Source: an uncultured Ruminococcus sp.
Lineage (GTDB): Bacteria > Bacillota > Clostridia > Oscillospirales > Ruminococcaceae
Direction of reading: 5' to 3'
Length of the DNA stretch: 64,000 nucleotides
NCBI RefSeq assembly: GCF_934476685.1
Contig: NZ_CAKSNX010000006.1
Span: 1 to 64,000, forward strand
Shown here piece after piece: positions 24,313-33,588 of this stretch. The notes beneath the pieces were generated by a model, which saw nothing but the letters and a program-made list of their open reading frames with translations, was not told the DNA's origin and did no database searches. Each line of letters starts with the position of its first letter. Positions within the stretch are counted from its first letter, which is position 1. The position numbers and the translations under genes were made by a program.

Positions 24313-25560
24313 ATGAAGATACTTGATACTATCGGTTTTGTTGAAAATGTCGATAATGAAGTCGGCGCAGCTATGAATACTGAGCTTGCAAGACAGAGAA
24401 GAAACCTCGAGCTTATCGCAAGCGAAAATATCGTTTCACCTGCTGTTATGGCTGCTATGGGTACTGTTCTTACTAATAAGTACGCTGAAGGCTACCCTGG
24501 AAAGAGATATTACGGCGGATGCGAGTGCGTTGACGTTGTCGAAAATATCGCTATCGAAAGAGCCTGCAAGCTTTTCGGCGCAAAGTATGCAAATGTTCAG
24601 CCACATTCAGGCGCACAGGCTAATACTGCCGTTTACTTTGCTCTCCTTAACCCTGGCGATACTGTTATGGGTATGAACCTCGCCGAGGGCGGTCACCTTA
24701 CACATGGCTCACCTGTAAACCTCTCAGGTAAATATTTCAACTTCATTTCATATGGTCTTAACGACGAAGGCTTCCTCGATTATGACGCACTTGAAAAGAA
24801 GGCTCTTGAGGCTAAGCCAAAGCTTATCGTTGCAGGCGCATCAGCTTATCCGAGAGTAATTGATTTCGAGAGAATTTCAAAGATAGCTAAGTCTGTCGGC
24901 GCATACTTAATGGTAGATATGGCGCATATCGCAGGACTTGTTGCCGCCGGTCTGCACCCATCACCTGTTCCGTATGCTGATATCGTTACAACTACAACTC
25001 ACAAGACTCTCAGAGGTCCAAGAGGCGGTCTTATCCTTACAAATGATGAGGAGCTTGCTAAGAAGATCAATAAGGCTATCTTCCCAGGAACACAGGGCGG
25101 TCCGCTTATGCACATCATTGCTGCAAAGGCAGTTTGCTTCGGCGAGGCTCTTAAGCCTGAGTTCAAGGCTTATGCTGAGCAGGTAGTAAAGAACGCACAG
25201 GCTCTTGCAAAGGGACTTCTCGACAGAGGATTCAACCTTGTTTCAGGCGGCACAGACAACCACCTTATGCTTGTTGACCTCAGACCTTTCAGCATCACAG
25301 GCAAGGAGCTTGAAAAGAAGCTTGACGAGGTGTACATAACTGTAAACAAGAACGCTATCCCTAACGATCCTGAAAAGCCGTTCGTTACCAGCGGCGTTAG
25401 AATCGGTACTCCTGCCGTTACAACAAGAGGACTTGTTGAAGAGGATATGGACGTTATCGCTGAGTGTATCTACCTTACTGCATCTGACTTTGACAACAAG
25501 TCTGATGAGATCAGAGCAAAGGTAACTGCTATCTGCGAAAAGTATCCGCTTTACGAATAA
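24313..25560 (+). CDS. glyA: Serine hydroxymethyltransferase
   Basis: 415 residues, full length. Converts serine and tetrahydrofolate to glycine and methylene-tetrahydrofolate; PLP-dependent. Visible: NLELIASENIVSPAV near the N-terminus, KRYYGGCECVD, and the PLP-lysine motif TTTTHKTLRGPRGG. AGGAG precedes the ATG by about ten bases. Single-gene unit between element D and a shared terminator; strong codon uniformity fits a highly expressed gene. Confidence 0.98.
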   Translation: MKILDTIGFVENVDNEVGAAMNTELARQRRNLELIASENIVSPAVMAAMGTVLTNKYAEGYPGKRYYGGCECVDVVENIAIERACKLFGAKYANVQPHSGAQANTAVYFALLNPGDTVMGMNLAEGGHLTHGSPVNLSGKYFNFISYGLNDEGFLDYDALEKKALEAKPKLIVAGASAYPRVIDFERISKIAKSVGAYLMVDMAHIAGLVAAGLHPSPVPYADIVTTTTHKTLRGPRGGLILTNDEELAKKINKAIFPGTQGGPLMHIIAAKAVCFGEALKPEFKAYAEQVVKNAQALAKGLLDRGFNLVSGGTDNHLMLVDLRPFSITGKELEKKLDEVYITVNKNAIPNDPEKPFVTSGVRIGTPAVTTRGLVEEDMDVIAECIYLTASDFDNKSDEIRAKVTAICEKYPLYE

Positions 25561-25591
25561 TTCAGTAAACAGAATTTATTCTATAACATTA

Positions 25592-25626
25592 AAAGCTGCC
25601 AGCATTTTTGCTGACAGCTTTTTTTT
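25592..25626. terminator. Bidirectional terminator between glyA and the polyamine operon
   Basis: AAGCTGCCAGC-ATTTTT-GCTGACAGCTT (one mismatch), with T8 on the plus side and a T-run on the minus side. It serves the convergent glyA and nspC transcripts. Confidence 0.9.
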
Positions 25627-25642
25627 AGTCTATTAAGCTTAT

Positions 25643-26818
25643 TTATAATCTTGATTTGAAGTCCTCATAGCCGAAACGCTTAACAAGCTCTACCTTTCCG
25701 TCAAGCTTTTCAAGGTAAATAGACGGCAGCGGCATTCCGTTGAACGTGTTGTTCTTGCACATTGAATATATCGCCATGTCGCAGAACACAAGCCTGTCCC
25801 CTGCCGAAAGCGGCTGATCGAATGAATAATCTCCGATTATATCTCCCGCAAGACAGGTCGGACCGCCAAGTCTATAAGTGTACGCCTTTTCATTCGGCAT
25901 ACCTGCTCCGATCACCTCAGGTCGGTATGGCATTTCAAGTACATCTGGCATATGACAAGCCGCAGAAGTGTCGGTTATAGCTATGTCGATACCGTTTTTT
26001 GAGGTTTCAAGCACCTCCGTCACAAGCCAGCCTGCGTTGAGCGCAGCAGCCTCACCGGGTTCAAGATAGACTTGAATATCATACTTCTCTTTAAGGTATG
26101 TGACAGTTTCGCAAAGCAGATCAATATTATATCCAGACTTTGTTATGTGGTGTCCGCCGCCGAGATTTATCCATTTCATATCGTAAAGATACTTTCCGAA
26201 CTTCTCCTCGATATGCGGCACTGTCCTTGCAAGAACTTCCGCACCCTGCTCGCACATGGTGTGAAAATGCAGTCCGTCTATGCCCTCCAGCTCGTCCTCC
26301 TCAAAATTTTCAAGAGTTGTGCCGAGCCTTGAACCTGTAAAGCAAGGGTTATATATGTCCGTTTCGATCTCCGAATACTCCGGATTGCAGCGTATCCCGC
26401 AGGATATCTTACGTCCGCAGTTTTTTACAAGACTGCGGTATTTTTTCCACTGTGAAAAGCTGTTGAATACAATATGGTCGCATATGGTCACAAGCTCTTC
26501 CATTTCAGCCTGCCTGTATGCAGGATTGAAAACATGGACTTCTCCATTAAACTCTTCCCTGCCCAGTCTTGCCTCAAATATTCCGCTGGCAGTAGTTCCG
26601 CAAAGGTGCTTTTCAAGGAGCGGATATGTGCTGTACATCGAAAAAGCTTTCTGCGCAAGCAGTATCTTACAGCCTGTACGCTCCATGACCTTATCCATTA
26701 TCTCCATATTCTCCAGCAGCTTTTTCTCGCTCACAAGATAGCAGGGTGTTTCCAGTGAATTTACGTCTGCTGAAAAATGATCTTTATAGTTACTGTTAAA
26801 CAAGATTTTCCTCTCCAT
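25643..26818 (-). CDS. nspC: Carboxynorspermidine/carboxyspermidine decarboxylase
   Basis: 391 residues, alanine-racemase-fold PLP enzyme. The PLP lysine is Lys57 in ILLAQKAFS; further family motifs are SGIFEARLG, GLHFHTMCEQ and NLGGGHHITKSGY. It decarboxylates carboxy(nor)spermidine, the last step of the alternative spermidine route. Last gene of the polyamine operon; its start lies inside the end of the barstar-like gene (23-bp overlap). Whether the product is spermidine or norspermidine cannot be told from sequence. Confidence 0.94.
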   Translation of the reverse strand: MERKILFNSNYKDHFSADVNSLETPCYLVSEKKLLENMEIMDKVMERTGCKILLAQKAFSMYSTYPLLEKHLCGTTASGIFEARLGREEFNGEVHVFNPAYRQAEMEELVTICDHIVFNSFSQWKKYRSLVKNCGRKISCGIRCNPEYSEIETDIYNPCFTGSRLGTTLENFEEDELEGIDGLHFHTMCEQGAEVLARTVPHIEEKFGKYLYDMKWINLGGGHHITKSGYNIDLLCETVTYLKEKYDIQVYLEPGEAAALNAGWLVTEVLETSKNGIDIAITDTSAACHMPDVLEMPYRPEVIGAGMPNEKAYTYRLGGPTCLAGDIIGDYSFDQPLSAGDRLVFCDMAIYSMCKNNTFNGMPLPSIYLEKLDGKVELVKRFGYEDFKSRL

Positions 26819-27083
26819 GCTGAAACTCTATTTTGAGCTTTTTGTTCACCATACGGCAGTCCATTATAACGCTTATCATCTTCTTTGCGAACTTTCTTCT
26901 GTCCTCAGTGATATCGTCATAATCGTGAACTATTATCTCCAGCGGCTCTTTGAATTCGCTCACCGCATCATAAAGCTCATCTTCGTTCTTTATGCCGTCA
27001 GCGCCCAAACCGAGGCTCTGTCCCATAAATACGAAAAAGGTTTCGTCAGTTCTGAACTGAACGTCATCTATCATTACCAGCAA
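26796..27083 (-). CDS. Barstar-like small protein
   Basis: 95 residues. The order SLGLGADGIKNEDELYDAVS, then EPLEIIVHDYDDI and a closing KLKIEF strand, fits the barstar (barnase inhibitor) fold. The TTG at 27083 is the likely start, with AGGAGAGG just upstream; an ATG at 27074 is farther away. No RNase toxin gene is adjacent, so an inhibitor role is doubtful. It overlaps nspC and follows the Sm-like gene, inside the polyamine operon. Call based on pattern only. Confidence 0.5.
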   Translation of the reverse strand: MLVMIDDVQFRTDETFFVFMGQSLGLGADGIKNEDELYDAVSEFKEPLEIIVHDYDDITEDRRKFAKKMISVIMDCRMVNKKLKIEFQHGEENLV

Positions 27084-27113
27084 TTTTACCTCTCCTTTTT
27101 ATTATCAGTCTTA

Positions 27114-27353
27114 TCAGTCAAAAACAAGCTTTTTCTTGCCGTTTTTGTTCTTAGGATACTCCCTTATCCTGATGATATTGTCGATATTCACAATGCTCTC
27201 ATTGCTGCCGTCGTCCTGAGATATCTTTACCCAGCCTTCGCCTATCTCTTCCAGAACACAGTCTATCGCAGCCTGCACAGATCCTCCCGATGAGATCGTA
27301 TATACAAGAACATCTTTATAAAGAAATCTTTCAAATGCCTGTTCTATTGTCAT
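27114..27353 (-). CDS. Small beta-rich protein, possibly Sm-like
   Basis: 79 residues. The middle (VLVYTISSGGSVQAAIDCV, then GWVKISQDD and SIVNIDNIIRIREYP) resembles an Sm-type barrel with its closing INxDNI-like strand. The C-terminus is basic (KNKNGKKK). I do not recognise a named family. It lies in the polyamine operon between carboxynorspermidine dehydrogenase and the barstar-like gene. Confidence 0.5.
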   Translation of the reverse strand: MTIEQAFERFLYKDVLVYTISSGGSVQAAIDCVLEEIGEGWVKISQDDGSNESIVNIDNIIRIREYPKNKNGKKKLVFD

Positions 27354-27390
27354 TTATATTTCCTCCGTTCTCTCCCCTGTCGGAATGGTA

Positions 27391-28593
27391 TTAGTCAACC
27401 AGTACAGGATCAAAATTCTCTGTCCAAGGCAGTCCCCACTTGTTGAGTGCGTCCATGAACGGATCCGGATCAAACTCCTCGATATTATAAACTCCAGGCT
27501 TCTTCCACTTTCCTGTCAGTATCATCATTGCGCCGATCATTGCGGGTACGCCTGTTGTATAGGAGATAGCCTGTGAGCCGACTTCCTTATAGCACTCCTG
27601 ATGATCGCAGACATTGTAAACGTAGTAGGTCTTATCCTTACCGTCCTTCTTGCCCTGGAAGATACAGCCGATATTTGTCTTGCCCTTTGTTCTCGGACCG
27701 AGTGACGCAGGATCAGGCAGAACAGCCTTGAGGAACTGGAGCGGAACTATCTTCTTGCCCTCAAAGTCGATAGGCTCGATAGATGTCATACCTACGTTTT
27801 CAAGGCACTTTAGGTGTGTAAGATAGCTCTGACCGAATGTCATAAAGAAACGTATTCTCTTTATGCCCTTGATATTGAGTGCAAGAGATTCAAGCTCTTC
27901 GTGGTGGAGAAGATACATATCCTTTTCGCCCACCTGATCGAAATTGTAAACTCTCTTTATCTCCATAGGCTCTGTTTCTACCCACTTGCCGTCCTGAATA
28001 TAAGAACCCTTTGCAGATACTTCTCTTATATTTATCTCAGGGTTGAAGTTTGTTGCGAAAGGATATCCGTGGTCGCCGCCGTTGCAGTCGAGGATATCTA
28101 TATAGTTTATCTCGTCAAAATAATGCTTCTGAGCGTAAGCGCAGAACACGCCTGTTACACCTGGGTCAAATCCCGAACCGAGGAGTGCAGTTATGCCTGC
28201 CTTTTCAAATCTCTCACGATATGCCCACTGCCACTTGTACTCAAACTTTGCTGTATCCTCCGGCTCGTAGTTTGCAGTATCAACATAGTCCACCTTACAT
28301 TCAAGGCAAGCGTCCATAATATGAAGGTCCTGATAAGGAAGAGCAACATTTATGCATATATCAGGCTTATATTCCTTCATAAGCGCAACAAGCTCAGCCA
28401 CATTGTCAGCGTCTACCTGTGCGGTAGTGATATTGGTCTTTGTCTTATCCTGAAGCTCCTCTTTGAACTTATCGCACTTTGACTTTGTTCTGCTGGCGAT
28501 ACAGATATCTGTAAATACCTCGCTGTTCTGACAGCACTTATGGATAACAACACCTGCTACTCCGCCTGCACCAATTATTAAAGTTCTTGACAT
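27391..28593 (-). CDS. Carboxynorspermidine dehydrogenase (saccharopine dehydrogenase family)
   Basis: 400 residues. N-terminal Rossmann motif GAGGVAGVVIHKC; SRTKSKCDKF; later ALLGSGFDPGVTGVFCAY, characteristic of carboxynorspermidine synthase rather than lysine-pathway enzymes. It condenses putrescine (or diaminopropane) with aspartate semialdehyde using NADPH to give carboxy(nor)spermidine. Partner of nspC, two small genes downstream. The pair alone suffices for spermidine formation from putrescine. Confidence 0.93.
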   Translation of the reverse strand: MSRTLIIGAGGVAGVVIHKCCQNSEVFTDICIASRTKSKCDKFKEELQDKTKTNITTAQVDADNVAELVALMKEYKPDICINVALPYQDLHIMDACLECKVDYVDTANYEPEDTAKFEYKWQWAYRERFEKAGITALLGSGFDPGVTGVFCAYAQKHYFDEINYIDILDCNGGDHGYPFATNFNPEINIREVSAKGSYIQDGKWVETEPMEIKRVYNFDQVGEKDMYLLHHEELESLALNIKGIKRIRFFMTFGQSYLTHLKCLENVGMTSIEPIDFEGKKIVPLQFLKAVLPDPASLGPRTKGKTNIGCIFQGKKDGKDKTYYVYNVCDHQECYKEVGSQAISYTTGVPAMIGAMMILTGKWKKPGVYNIEEFDPDPFMDALNKWGLPWTENFDPVLVD

Positions 28594-28621
28594 TTTTCAA
28601 CATTCCTTTCTGAAATAATTA

Positions 28622-29530
28622 TCAGTAACAATCCCAATTATATATAACATCACTAAAATCAAGATTTTTTAGTTTTTCCTTGTTTATAAAAAATCCGCAG
28701 ACACCCGAATCTCCCCACATAATTTTATCATTGCCTTTGCCGTAATCGCTGTCCAGCTGTAAAATCAGGAAATCGTGTTCCGTATCCTCAGCACGGGGGT
28801 CATACTGGGTAAATGCAGGATAACCGCCTATCTTATGACCAAATGCGTACTCATTAGGCTTTTCATATTCCGGAACTTCGTCTGCAACATCAATATACAG
28901 ATCGTTTAATGAACCTATATTCTCAGGCGGCTGACATTCATTATAGCTTTCGCAGAACAGCTTTTTAAACCTCACATCATAGTCGCTCATAATGTCAGTG
29001 TTCTGAGTAAACTTCACACCAAATTCGCCGAACACAGGCATACTGTTTACATCGTCAAATTCATTTTTCTTGAATTTAGCCTTGACTTCTTCCTCTGTAA
29101 CGGTCTTGTCGATATCCTTATGATAAACTATTCTGAACGTGTCCTGACAGGTATTGTCATTAAACGACATTCCGTAAACATCATCGTTTAATATCCAAAA
29201 CTGCAAAAGTCCGCTTTCGGGAAAATCTTCGATAGCCGCCTGCGAACAATCTATCTGCGCAAGAAGTCTTAACTGCCTGCCCTTTTTATCTTCGGGAATA
29301 ATTCCGTTGTGGGGAACATAACCCATTCCGCCGACCTTGCTTTCAAACAGCGTTGGCTTATCCTCCGTAAGTTCAAGCCTTGTGCATAGCGTTTCCGTCT
29401 TTTTCATTACTGCTTTAACAGCTCTCTTTGCAGCCTCTATCTCAGCCAAATTGTCATTCACAATGTTTGTATCTGCCGCTTTCATAGCTGTATCAGTATT
29501 TTTCTTCTTAAAAATATCAAACAACCCCAT
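28622..29530 (-). CDS. DUF1963 (YwqG-like) protein
   Basis: 302 residues. After a Lys-rich start (MGLFDIFKKKN) and a helical stretch, the DUF1963 pattern follows: KVGGMGYVP, LLAQIDCSQ, GLLQFWILNDDVYG, KIGGYPAFTQYDPR, LILQLDSD and the closing WGDSGVCGFFI. Biochemical role unknown. ATG preceded by GGGGA. Located between agmatinase and carboxynorspermidine dehydrogenase; no polyamine link is known to me, so operon membership may be incidental. Confidence 0.85.
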   Translation of the reverse strand: MGLFDIFKKKNTDTAMKAADTNIVNDNLAEIEAAKRAVKAVMKKTETLCTRLELTEDKPTLFESKVGGMGYVPHNGIIPEDKKGRQLRLLAQIDCSQAAIEDFPESGLLQFWILNDDVYGMSFNDNTCQDTFRIVYHKDIDKTVTEEEVKAKFKKNEFDDVNSMPVFGEFGVKFTQNTDIMSDYDVRFKKLFCESYNECQPPENIGSLNDLYIDVADEVPEYEKPNEYAFGHKIGGYPAFTQYDPRAEDTEHDFLILQLDSDYGKGNDKIMWGDSGVCGFFINKEKLKNLDFSDVIYNWDCY

Positions 29531-29544
29531 GATTTTCCCCTTCT

Positions 29545-30396
29545 TTATTTATAAAAATACAGCAGTATCTCCCTCAGTATCTTGCAGGCAAATGCAGTTG
29601 ATCTTCCAGTCTGATCGTATACAGGTGAAAGCTCGTTCACATCAAAGCCGACTATATTCAGCTTTGATACCTCCCTTACAGCACCCAGAAGATCGTTAAA
29701 GCTTACTCCGCCAGCCTCAGGAGTTCCCGTTCCCGGAAACTCAGAGGGATCGACAACATCGAGGTCGAGAGTAAAGTAAACAGGCTTCTGTCCGATTTTC
29801 TGTACCTGTTCAGCAAGGGTATCAAAATTGAACTTGTTCATATATGTGTGCTGCTGTGCAAACTTAAACTCTTCCCTGTCGCCGCTCCTGATGCCGAACT
29901 GAAATATCCTGCCGTCGCCCACGATATCCCAACACCTGTGCAGAACGCAGGCATGAGAATTTTTCACGCCAAGATAATCGTCACGAAGATCTGCGTGAGC
30001 GTCAAAATGAACTATGTGAAGATCATCATACTTCTTTGCCGCCGCTCTTACCGCGCCAAGGGTAACAAGATGCTCTCCGCCTATCATACAAGGTATCTTC
30101 CCATCGGAAAGGATAGTTTCCGCTCTGCTTTCGATATCTTCAAGGGCTCTGTCGGGATTGCCGAAAGGCAGCTCAAGATCTCCGCTGTCGAACACATTCA
30201 CATCAAGCAGATCCTTGTCCTGATATGGTGAATATGTTTCTATACCAAAGCTCTCGCTCCTCATTGCCTGACTGGCGAACCTTGTTCCGGGTCTGAAAGA
30301 GGTCGTGCTGTCATACGGCGCACCAAAAAGAACTATCTTAGCGTCCTCATATTCACAGTCACAGCCGATAAATGTTGAAACGTTCTTATCTAGCAT
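29545..30396 (-). CDS. speB: Agmatinase (or related ureohydrolase)
   Basis: 283 residues from the ATG at 30396, which has GGAGG eight bases upstream and overlaps the end of speE. Ureohydrolase metal motifs are complete: GGEH, HFDAHADLR and TLDLDVVDPS. It removes urea from agmatine to give putrescine. Because it follows speE directly, action on N1-aminopropylagmatine (as in some thermophiles) is a possible alternative. The longer frame to 30432 has no ribosome site. Confidence 0.93.
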   Translation of the reverse strand: MLDKNVSTFIGCDCEYEDAKIVLFGAPYDSTTSFRPGTRFASQAMRSESFGIETYSPYQDKDLLDVNVFDSGDLELPFGNPDRALEDIESRAETILSDGKIPCMIGGEHLVTLGAVRAAAKKYDDLHIVHFDAHADLRDDYLGVKNSHACVLHRCWDIVGDGRIFQFGIRSGDREEFKFAQQHTYMNKFNFDTLAEQVQKIGQKPVYFTLDLDVVDPSEFPGTGTPEAGGVSFNDLLGAVREVSKLNIVGFDVNELSPVYDQTGRSTAFACKILREILLYFYK

Positions 30397-31237
30397 CTTC
30401 CAGCACCTCCAGTACATAATTCGGCAGAGCAAAGCAGCCTTTGTGCAGCTCGGTATTGTAATACTTTGTTTTTATCCCCAGACTGTTCCACTTCTCCGCT
30501 TTAAGGTCGTAAACAGGGTGAAGATTTTTTGACGCAAAACCGAAAAGCCAATGTCCCGACGGATAAGTCGGTATATGCGCCTGATATACCATTGACACAG
30601 GGAAGCTTGCGCCTATCCTCCTGTGAGTTCTCTGCACCATATCCACATATGAATCATAGTATGTGCTTTCGTGCTGATTGATAAGTATGCCGTCATCTGT
30701 CAGCGCCTTGAAACAGTTGCCGTAAAACTCCTTAGTGAAAAGACCCTCACCGGGACCGAATGGATCGGTAGAGTCAACTATTATAAGGTCATACTCATTA
30801 TGCTTTCTTCTTACATATTTCAAGCCGTCCTCGAAGTACAGATGCACCCTCGGATCGTCAAATTTGCAGGCCGTCTGCGGCAGAAATTCCTTGCAGACCT
30901 TTACGACCTGCTCATCTATCTCCACCATATCAATATTTTCTATATTATCGTATCTTGTAAGCTCTCTTATGGTGCCGCCGTCGCCTGCTCCGATAACAAG
31001 GACGTTCTTTATATCGGGATTCACCGCCATAGGCACAGCGGTCACCATTTCGTGATAAATATACTCGTCCTTTTCCGTCAGCATTATAAAGCCGTCCAGC
31101 ACAAGCACCCTGCCGAATTCATAGGTATCAAAAACATCTATCTGCTGATAGTAGCTTTTGTCCGAATAAAGCTGGGTCTTGACCTTTATTGTAAAATTCA
31201 CATCATCAGTGTGCTTTTCCGTAAACCATAAATCCAT
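30386..31237 (-). CDS. speE: Spermidine synthase (aminopropyltransferase)
   Basis: 283 residues from the ATG at 31237 (MDLWFTEKHTDDVNFTIKV), with GGAGG eight bases upstream. Family motifs: LVLDGFIMLTEKDEYIYHEM, the decarboxy-SAM binding VLVIGAGDGGTIREL, MVEIDEQVV and IIVDSTDPFGPGEGLF. It transfers aminopropyl from decarboxylated SAM to putrescine. The Asp in DSTDP and the flexible lid look intact. Overlaps speB by 11 bp and follows the decarboxylase gene after 16 bp. Confidence 0.95.
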   Translation of the reverse strand: MDLWFTEKHTDDVNFTIKVKTQLYSDKSYYQQIDVFDTYEFGRVLVLDGFIMLTEKDEYIYHEMVTAVPMAVNPDIKNVLVIGAGDGGTIRELTRYDNIENIDMVEIDEQVVKVCKEFLPQTACKFDDPRVHLYFEDGLKYVRRKHNEYDLIIVDSTDPFGPGEGLFTKEFYGNCFKALTDDGILINQHESTYYDSYVDMVQRTHRRIGASFPVSMVYQAHIPTYPSGHWLFGFASKNLHPVYDLKAEKWNSLGIKTKYYNTELHKGCFALPNYVLEVLEDAR

Positions 31238-31253
31238 TTCATCGACCTCCCGA

Positions 31254-32714
31254 TCAGACCACAACGTTGATGTTATTTATCTCAAGATCTTCCGTACCCG
31301 TAAGGAAACAGCCTTTCTCCTTGCAGTATGCGATATAGCTAAGTATCTCCTTCGTGATACGCTCTCCAGGAGCAAGGATAGGTATTCCGGGCGGATAGCA
31401 CATCACGAACTCTCCGCATATCATACCGCTGCTCTCGCCTATCGGCACAGATCTTTTTTCGCTGTAAAACGCCTGCTGCGGCGCAATATCAACTATCGGG
31501 TTGATATATTCGTGGTCAAACAGACCTGTCGGGTCTTTTGAATAAAGTCTTTTTATCTCGGAAAGCGAGGATATGAAACGCTCTATCTCAAGCTCACGGT
31601 CGCCTGCCGAAACTATGGCGAGTATATTTCCTATATCGCCGAATTCTATCTGTATATCGTAGTCGTCACGGAGTATGTCATAAACCTCTACCCCCGCAAG
31701 TCCCATTGCTCTTGTATGCACAGAAAGCTTTGTGGAATCAAAAGCATAGAAATCATCGCCGTTTTCAAGTTCTTTTCCGAAAGCGTAATAGCCGCCTATC
31801 TTGTTTATCTCTTCCCTTGCATAATCAGCATATGCCACAGACTTCGCAAAAAGTTCCCTGCCGTTAAGTGCAAGATTTTTCCTTGCAAGGTCAAGGGAAA
31901 CCATAAGCAGATACGAACCGCTGGTAGTCTGGGTAAGGTTTATTATCTGCCTTACATAACCCTCCGAAACTGTATCCGCACACAGCAGCAGTGAGGACTG
32001 AGTAAGGCTTCCGCCTGTTTTATGTATAGACACCGCCGCCATATCCGCACCTGCGTCCATTGCACTGCAAGGCAGCCCCTCGCCAAAATAAAGATGCGTT
32101 CCGTGCGCCTCGTCAGCCAGCACCAGCATACCATGCTCATGGGCAAGCTTGACTATCCGCTTTATATCAGAACAGATACCGTAATACGTCGGATTATTCA
32201 CCAGCACAGCCTTTGCGTCAGGGTTTTCCAGTATAGCCTTTTCCACGTCCGCAACAGACATACCAAGCGGTATACCAAGCTGTTTGTTTGTACCAGGATT
32301 TACATACACAGGCACAGCGCCGCACACAACGAGAGCATTTATAGCGCTCCTGTGAACGTTTCTCGGCATTATTATCTTATCCCCCGCCTTGCAGGTGGCG
32401 AATACCATAGTCTGCACAGCGGCAGTAGTGCCGTTTACGATAAAAAATGCGTGTTTCGCACGAAAAGCCTGTGCCGCAAGGCTCTCAGCGTCCTTTATTA
32501 CCGAAACAGGGTGGCAGAGATTATCGAGGTTTTTCATAGAGTTCACGTCACATTTAAGACATTGCTCACCAAGAAAGTCCCTCAGTTCCTTATTCATTCT
32601 TCCGCCCTTATGCCCAGGTACGTCCAGCCGCACAACACGGTTTTTCAGATGTTTTTTCAAAGCCTCATAGACAGGTGCATTGTTCTGTGTCAAATCAAAA
32701 TTCAAATCTATCAT
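31254..32714 (-). CDS. speA: Arginine/ornithine/lysine decarboxylase (fold type I)
   Basis: 486 residues from the second start codon (ATG, 32714; a GTG precedes it). Motifs: RLDVPGHKGGR at the N-terminus, FIVNGTTAAVQ for phosphate binding, ADEAHGTHLYF and the PLP lysine in SIHKTGGSLTQSS. Bacillus SpeA, an arginine decarboxylase of this fold, and lysine decarboxylases are the close relatives. With speB immediately downstream, arginine decarboxylation to agmatine is the best inference. Confidence 0.9.
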   Translation of the reverse strand: MIDLNFDLTQNNAPVYEALKKHLKNRVVRLDVPGHKGGRMNKELRDFLGEQCLKCDVNSMKNLDNLCHPVSVIKDAESLAAQAFRAKHAFFIVNGTTAAVQTMVFATCKAGDKIIMPRNVHRSAINALVVCGAVPVYVNPGTNKQLGIPLGMSVADVEKAILENPDAKAVLVNNPTYYGICSDIKRIVKLAHEHGMLVLADEAHGTHLYFGEGLPCSAMDAGADMAAVSIHKTGGSLTQSSLLLCADTVSEGYVRQIINLTQTTSGSYLLMVSLDLARKNLALNGRELFAKSVAYADYAREEINKIGGYYAFGKELENGDDFYAFDSTKLSVHTRAMGLAGVEVYDILRDDYDIQIEFGDIGNILAIVSAGDRELEIERFISSLSEIKRLYSKDPTGLFDHEYINPIVDIAPQQAFYSEKRSVPIGESSGMICGEFVMCYPPGIPILAPGERITKEILSYIAYCKEKGCFLTGTEDLEINNINVVV

Positions 32715-32726
32715 CACGACCTTTGC

Positions 32727-33539
32727 CTATTCGTAAACGTTCATACCGCTGTATATCTCTATCATCTCACGTCTTAAGCTGTCCGAAATGTCAAGACGCT
32801 GTTTCGGAGTAAGCTCGTAAACGTCCTTTCTGAAAAGATAGTTCTGGAGATCTATCTCCTTTATGAGCAGTTTAGTGTGAAAAATATTGGACTGATAAAC
32901 GTTCACATCGGTAGCGTCATATTTTGTGAGAGTTGCTTTATCTATATAATCCTGTATAGAAGTGATCTTATGATCTATAAAAAATTTCTTGCCGAGAACA
33001 TCTCTTGTAAAGCCTCTTACCCTGTAATCTATGGTGATTATGTCAGAATCAAAGCTTGCGATAAGATAGTTCAGCGCATTAAGCGGCGATATCGTTCCGC
33101 AGGTGGAAACGTCGATATCCACTCTGAAAGTCGAGATAGAATTATCAGGGTGGTATTCGGGGAATGTGTGTACCGTAACATGGCTCTTATCAAGATGTGC
33201 GTGTATTATTTCAGGTGTATTCGGCAGCTGTCCCTGATTGCAGGAAGGATCTATTGATTCCTCATCAAGTTCCTTTTCCGCAATAAGCACATTAACGGAA
33301 GCTCCCTGCGGTTCGTAGTCCTGTTTGGAAATATTAAGCACTCTCGCTCCTATCATTTCCGTGACATCGCAAAGAATTTTTGTCAGTCTTTCCGAATTAT
33401 ACTGTTCGTCGATATAGGCTATATAGCCTTTCTGTTCACGTTCTCCTTTAGCATAGCAAACATCATAAATGTTAAAACTCAGGGTTTTTGTCAGATTATT
33501 AAATCCGTACAAAGAAAGCTTTTGCTCCAACCCTAACAT
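32727..33539 (-). CDS. speD: S-adenosylmethionine decarboxylase proenzyme, E. coli-like class
   Basis: 270 residues from the ATG at 33539. The proenzyme self-cleaves before a Ser that becomes pyruvoyl; the site is in HLDKSHVTVHTFPE (Ser119). Other family motifs: LYGFNNLTKTLSFNIYD, YEPQGASV and DYRVRGFTRD. It makes decarboxylated SAM for speE. AAGG stands eight bases upstream of the ATG. An upstream ORF with a much better ribosome site overlaps the start. First gene of the polyamine operon. Confidence 0.95.
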   Translation of the reverse strand: MLGLEQKLSLYGFNNLTKTLSFNIYDVCYAKGEREQKGYIAYIDEQYNSERLTKILCDVTEMIGARVLNISKQDYEPQGASVNVLIAEKELDEESIDPSCNQGQLPNTPEIIHAHLDKSHVTVHTFPEYHPDNSISTFRVDIDVSTCGTISPLNALNYLIASFDSDIITIDYRVRGFTRDVLGKKFFIDHKITSIQDYIDKATLTKYDATDVNVYQSNIFHTKLLIKEIDLQNYLFRKDVYELTPKQRLDISDSLRREMIEIYSGMNVYE

Positions 33540-33588
33540 CACCCAACCTTTCAGGAAAGTATAGTCGATACGCAGTTCTGCCTTTCAT
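33499..33588 (-). CDS. Candidate 29-codon upstream ORF overlapping the speD start
   Basis: ATG at 33588 preceded by a full GGAGG with a 7-nt gap, in the leader of the polyamine operon. The peptide starts MKGRTAYRLY and ends AFFVRI; the TAA lies about 40 nt inside speD in another frame. Its ribosome site is stronger than that of speD (AAGG). It may control speD translation. Whether it is translated is not shown by sequence alone. Confidence 0.45.
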   Translation of the reverse strand: MKGRTAYRLYFPERLGDVRVGAKAFFVRI

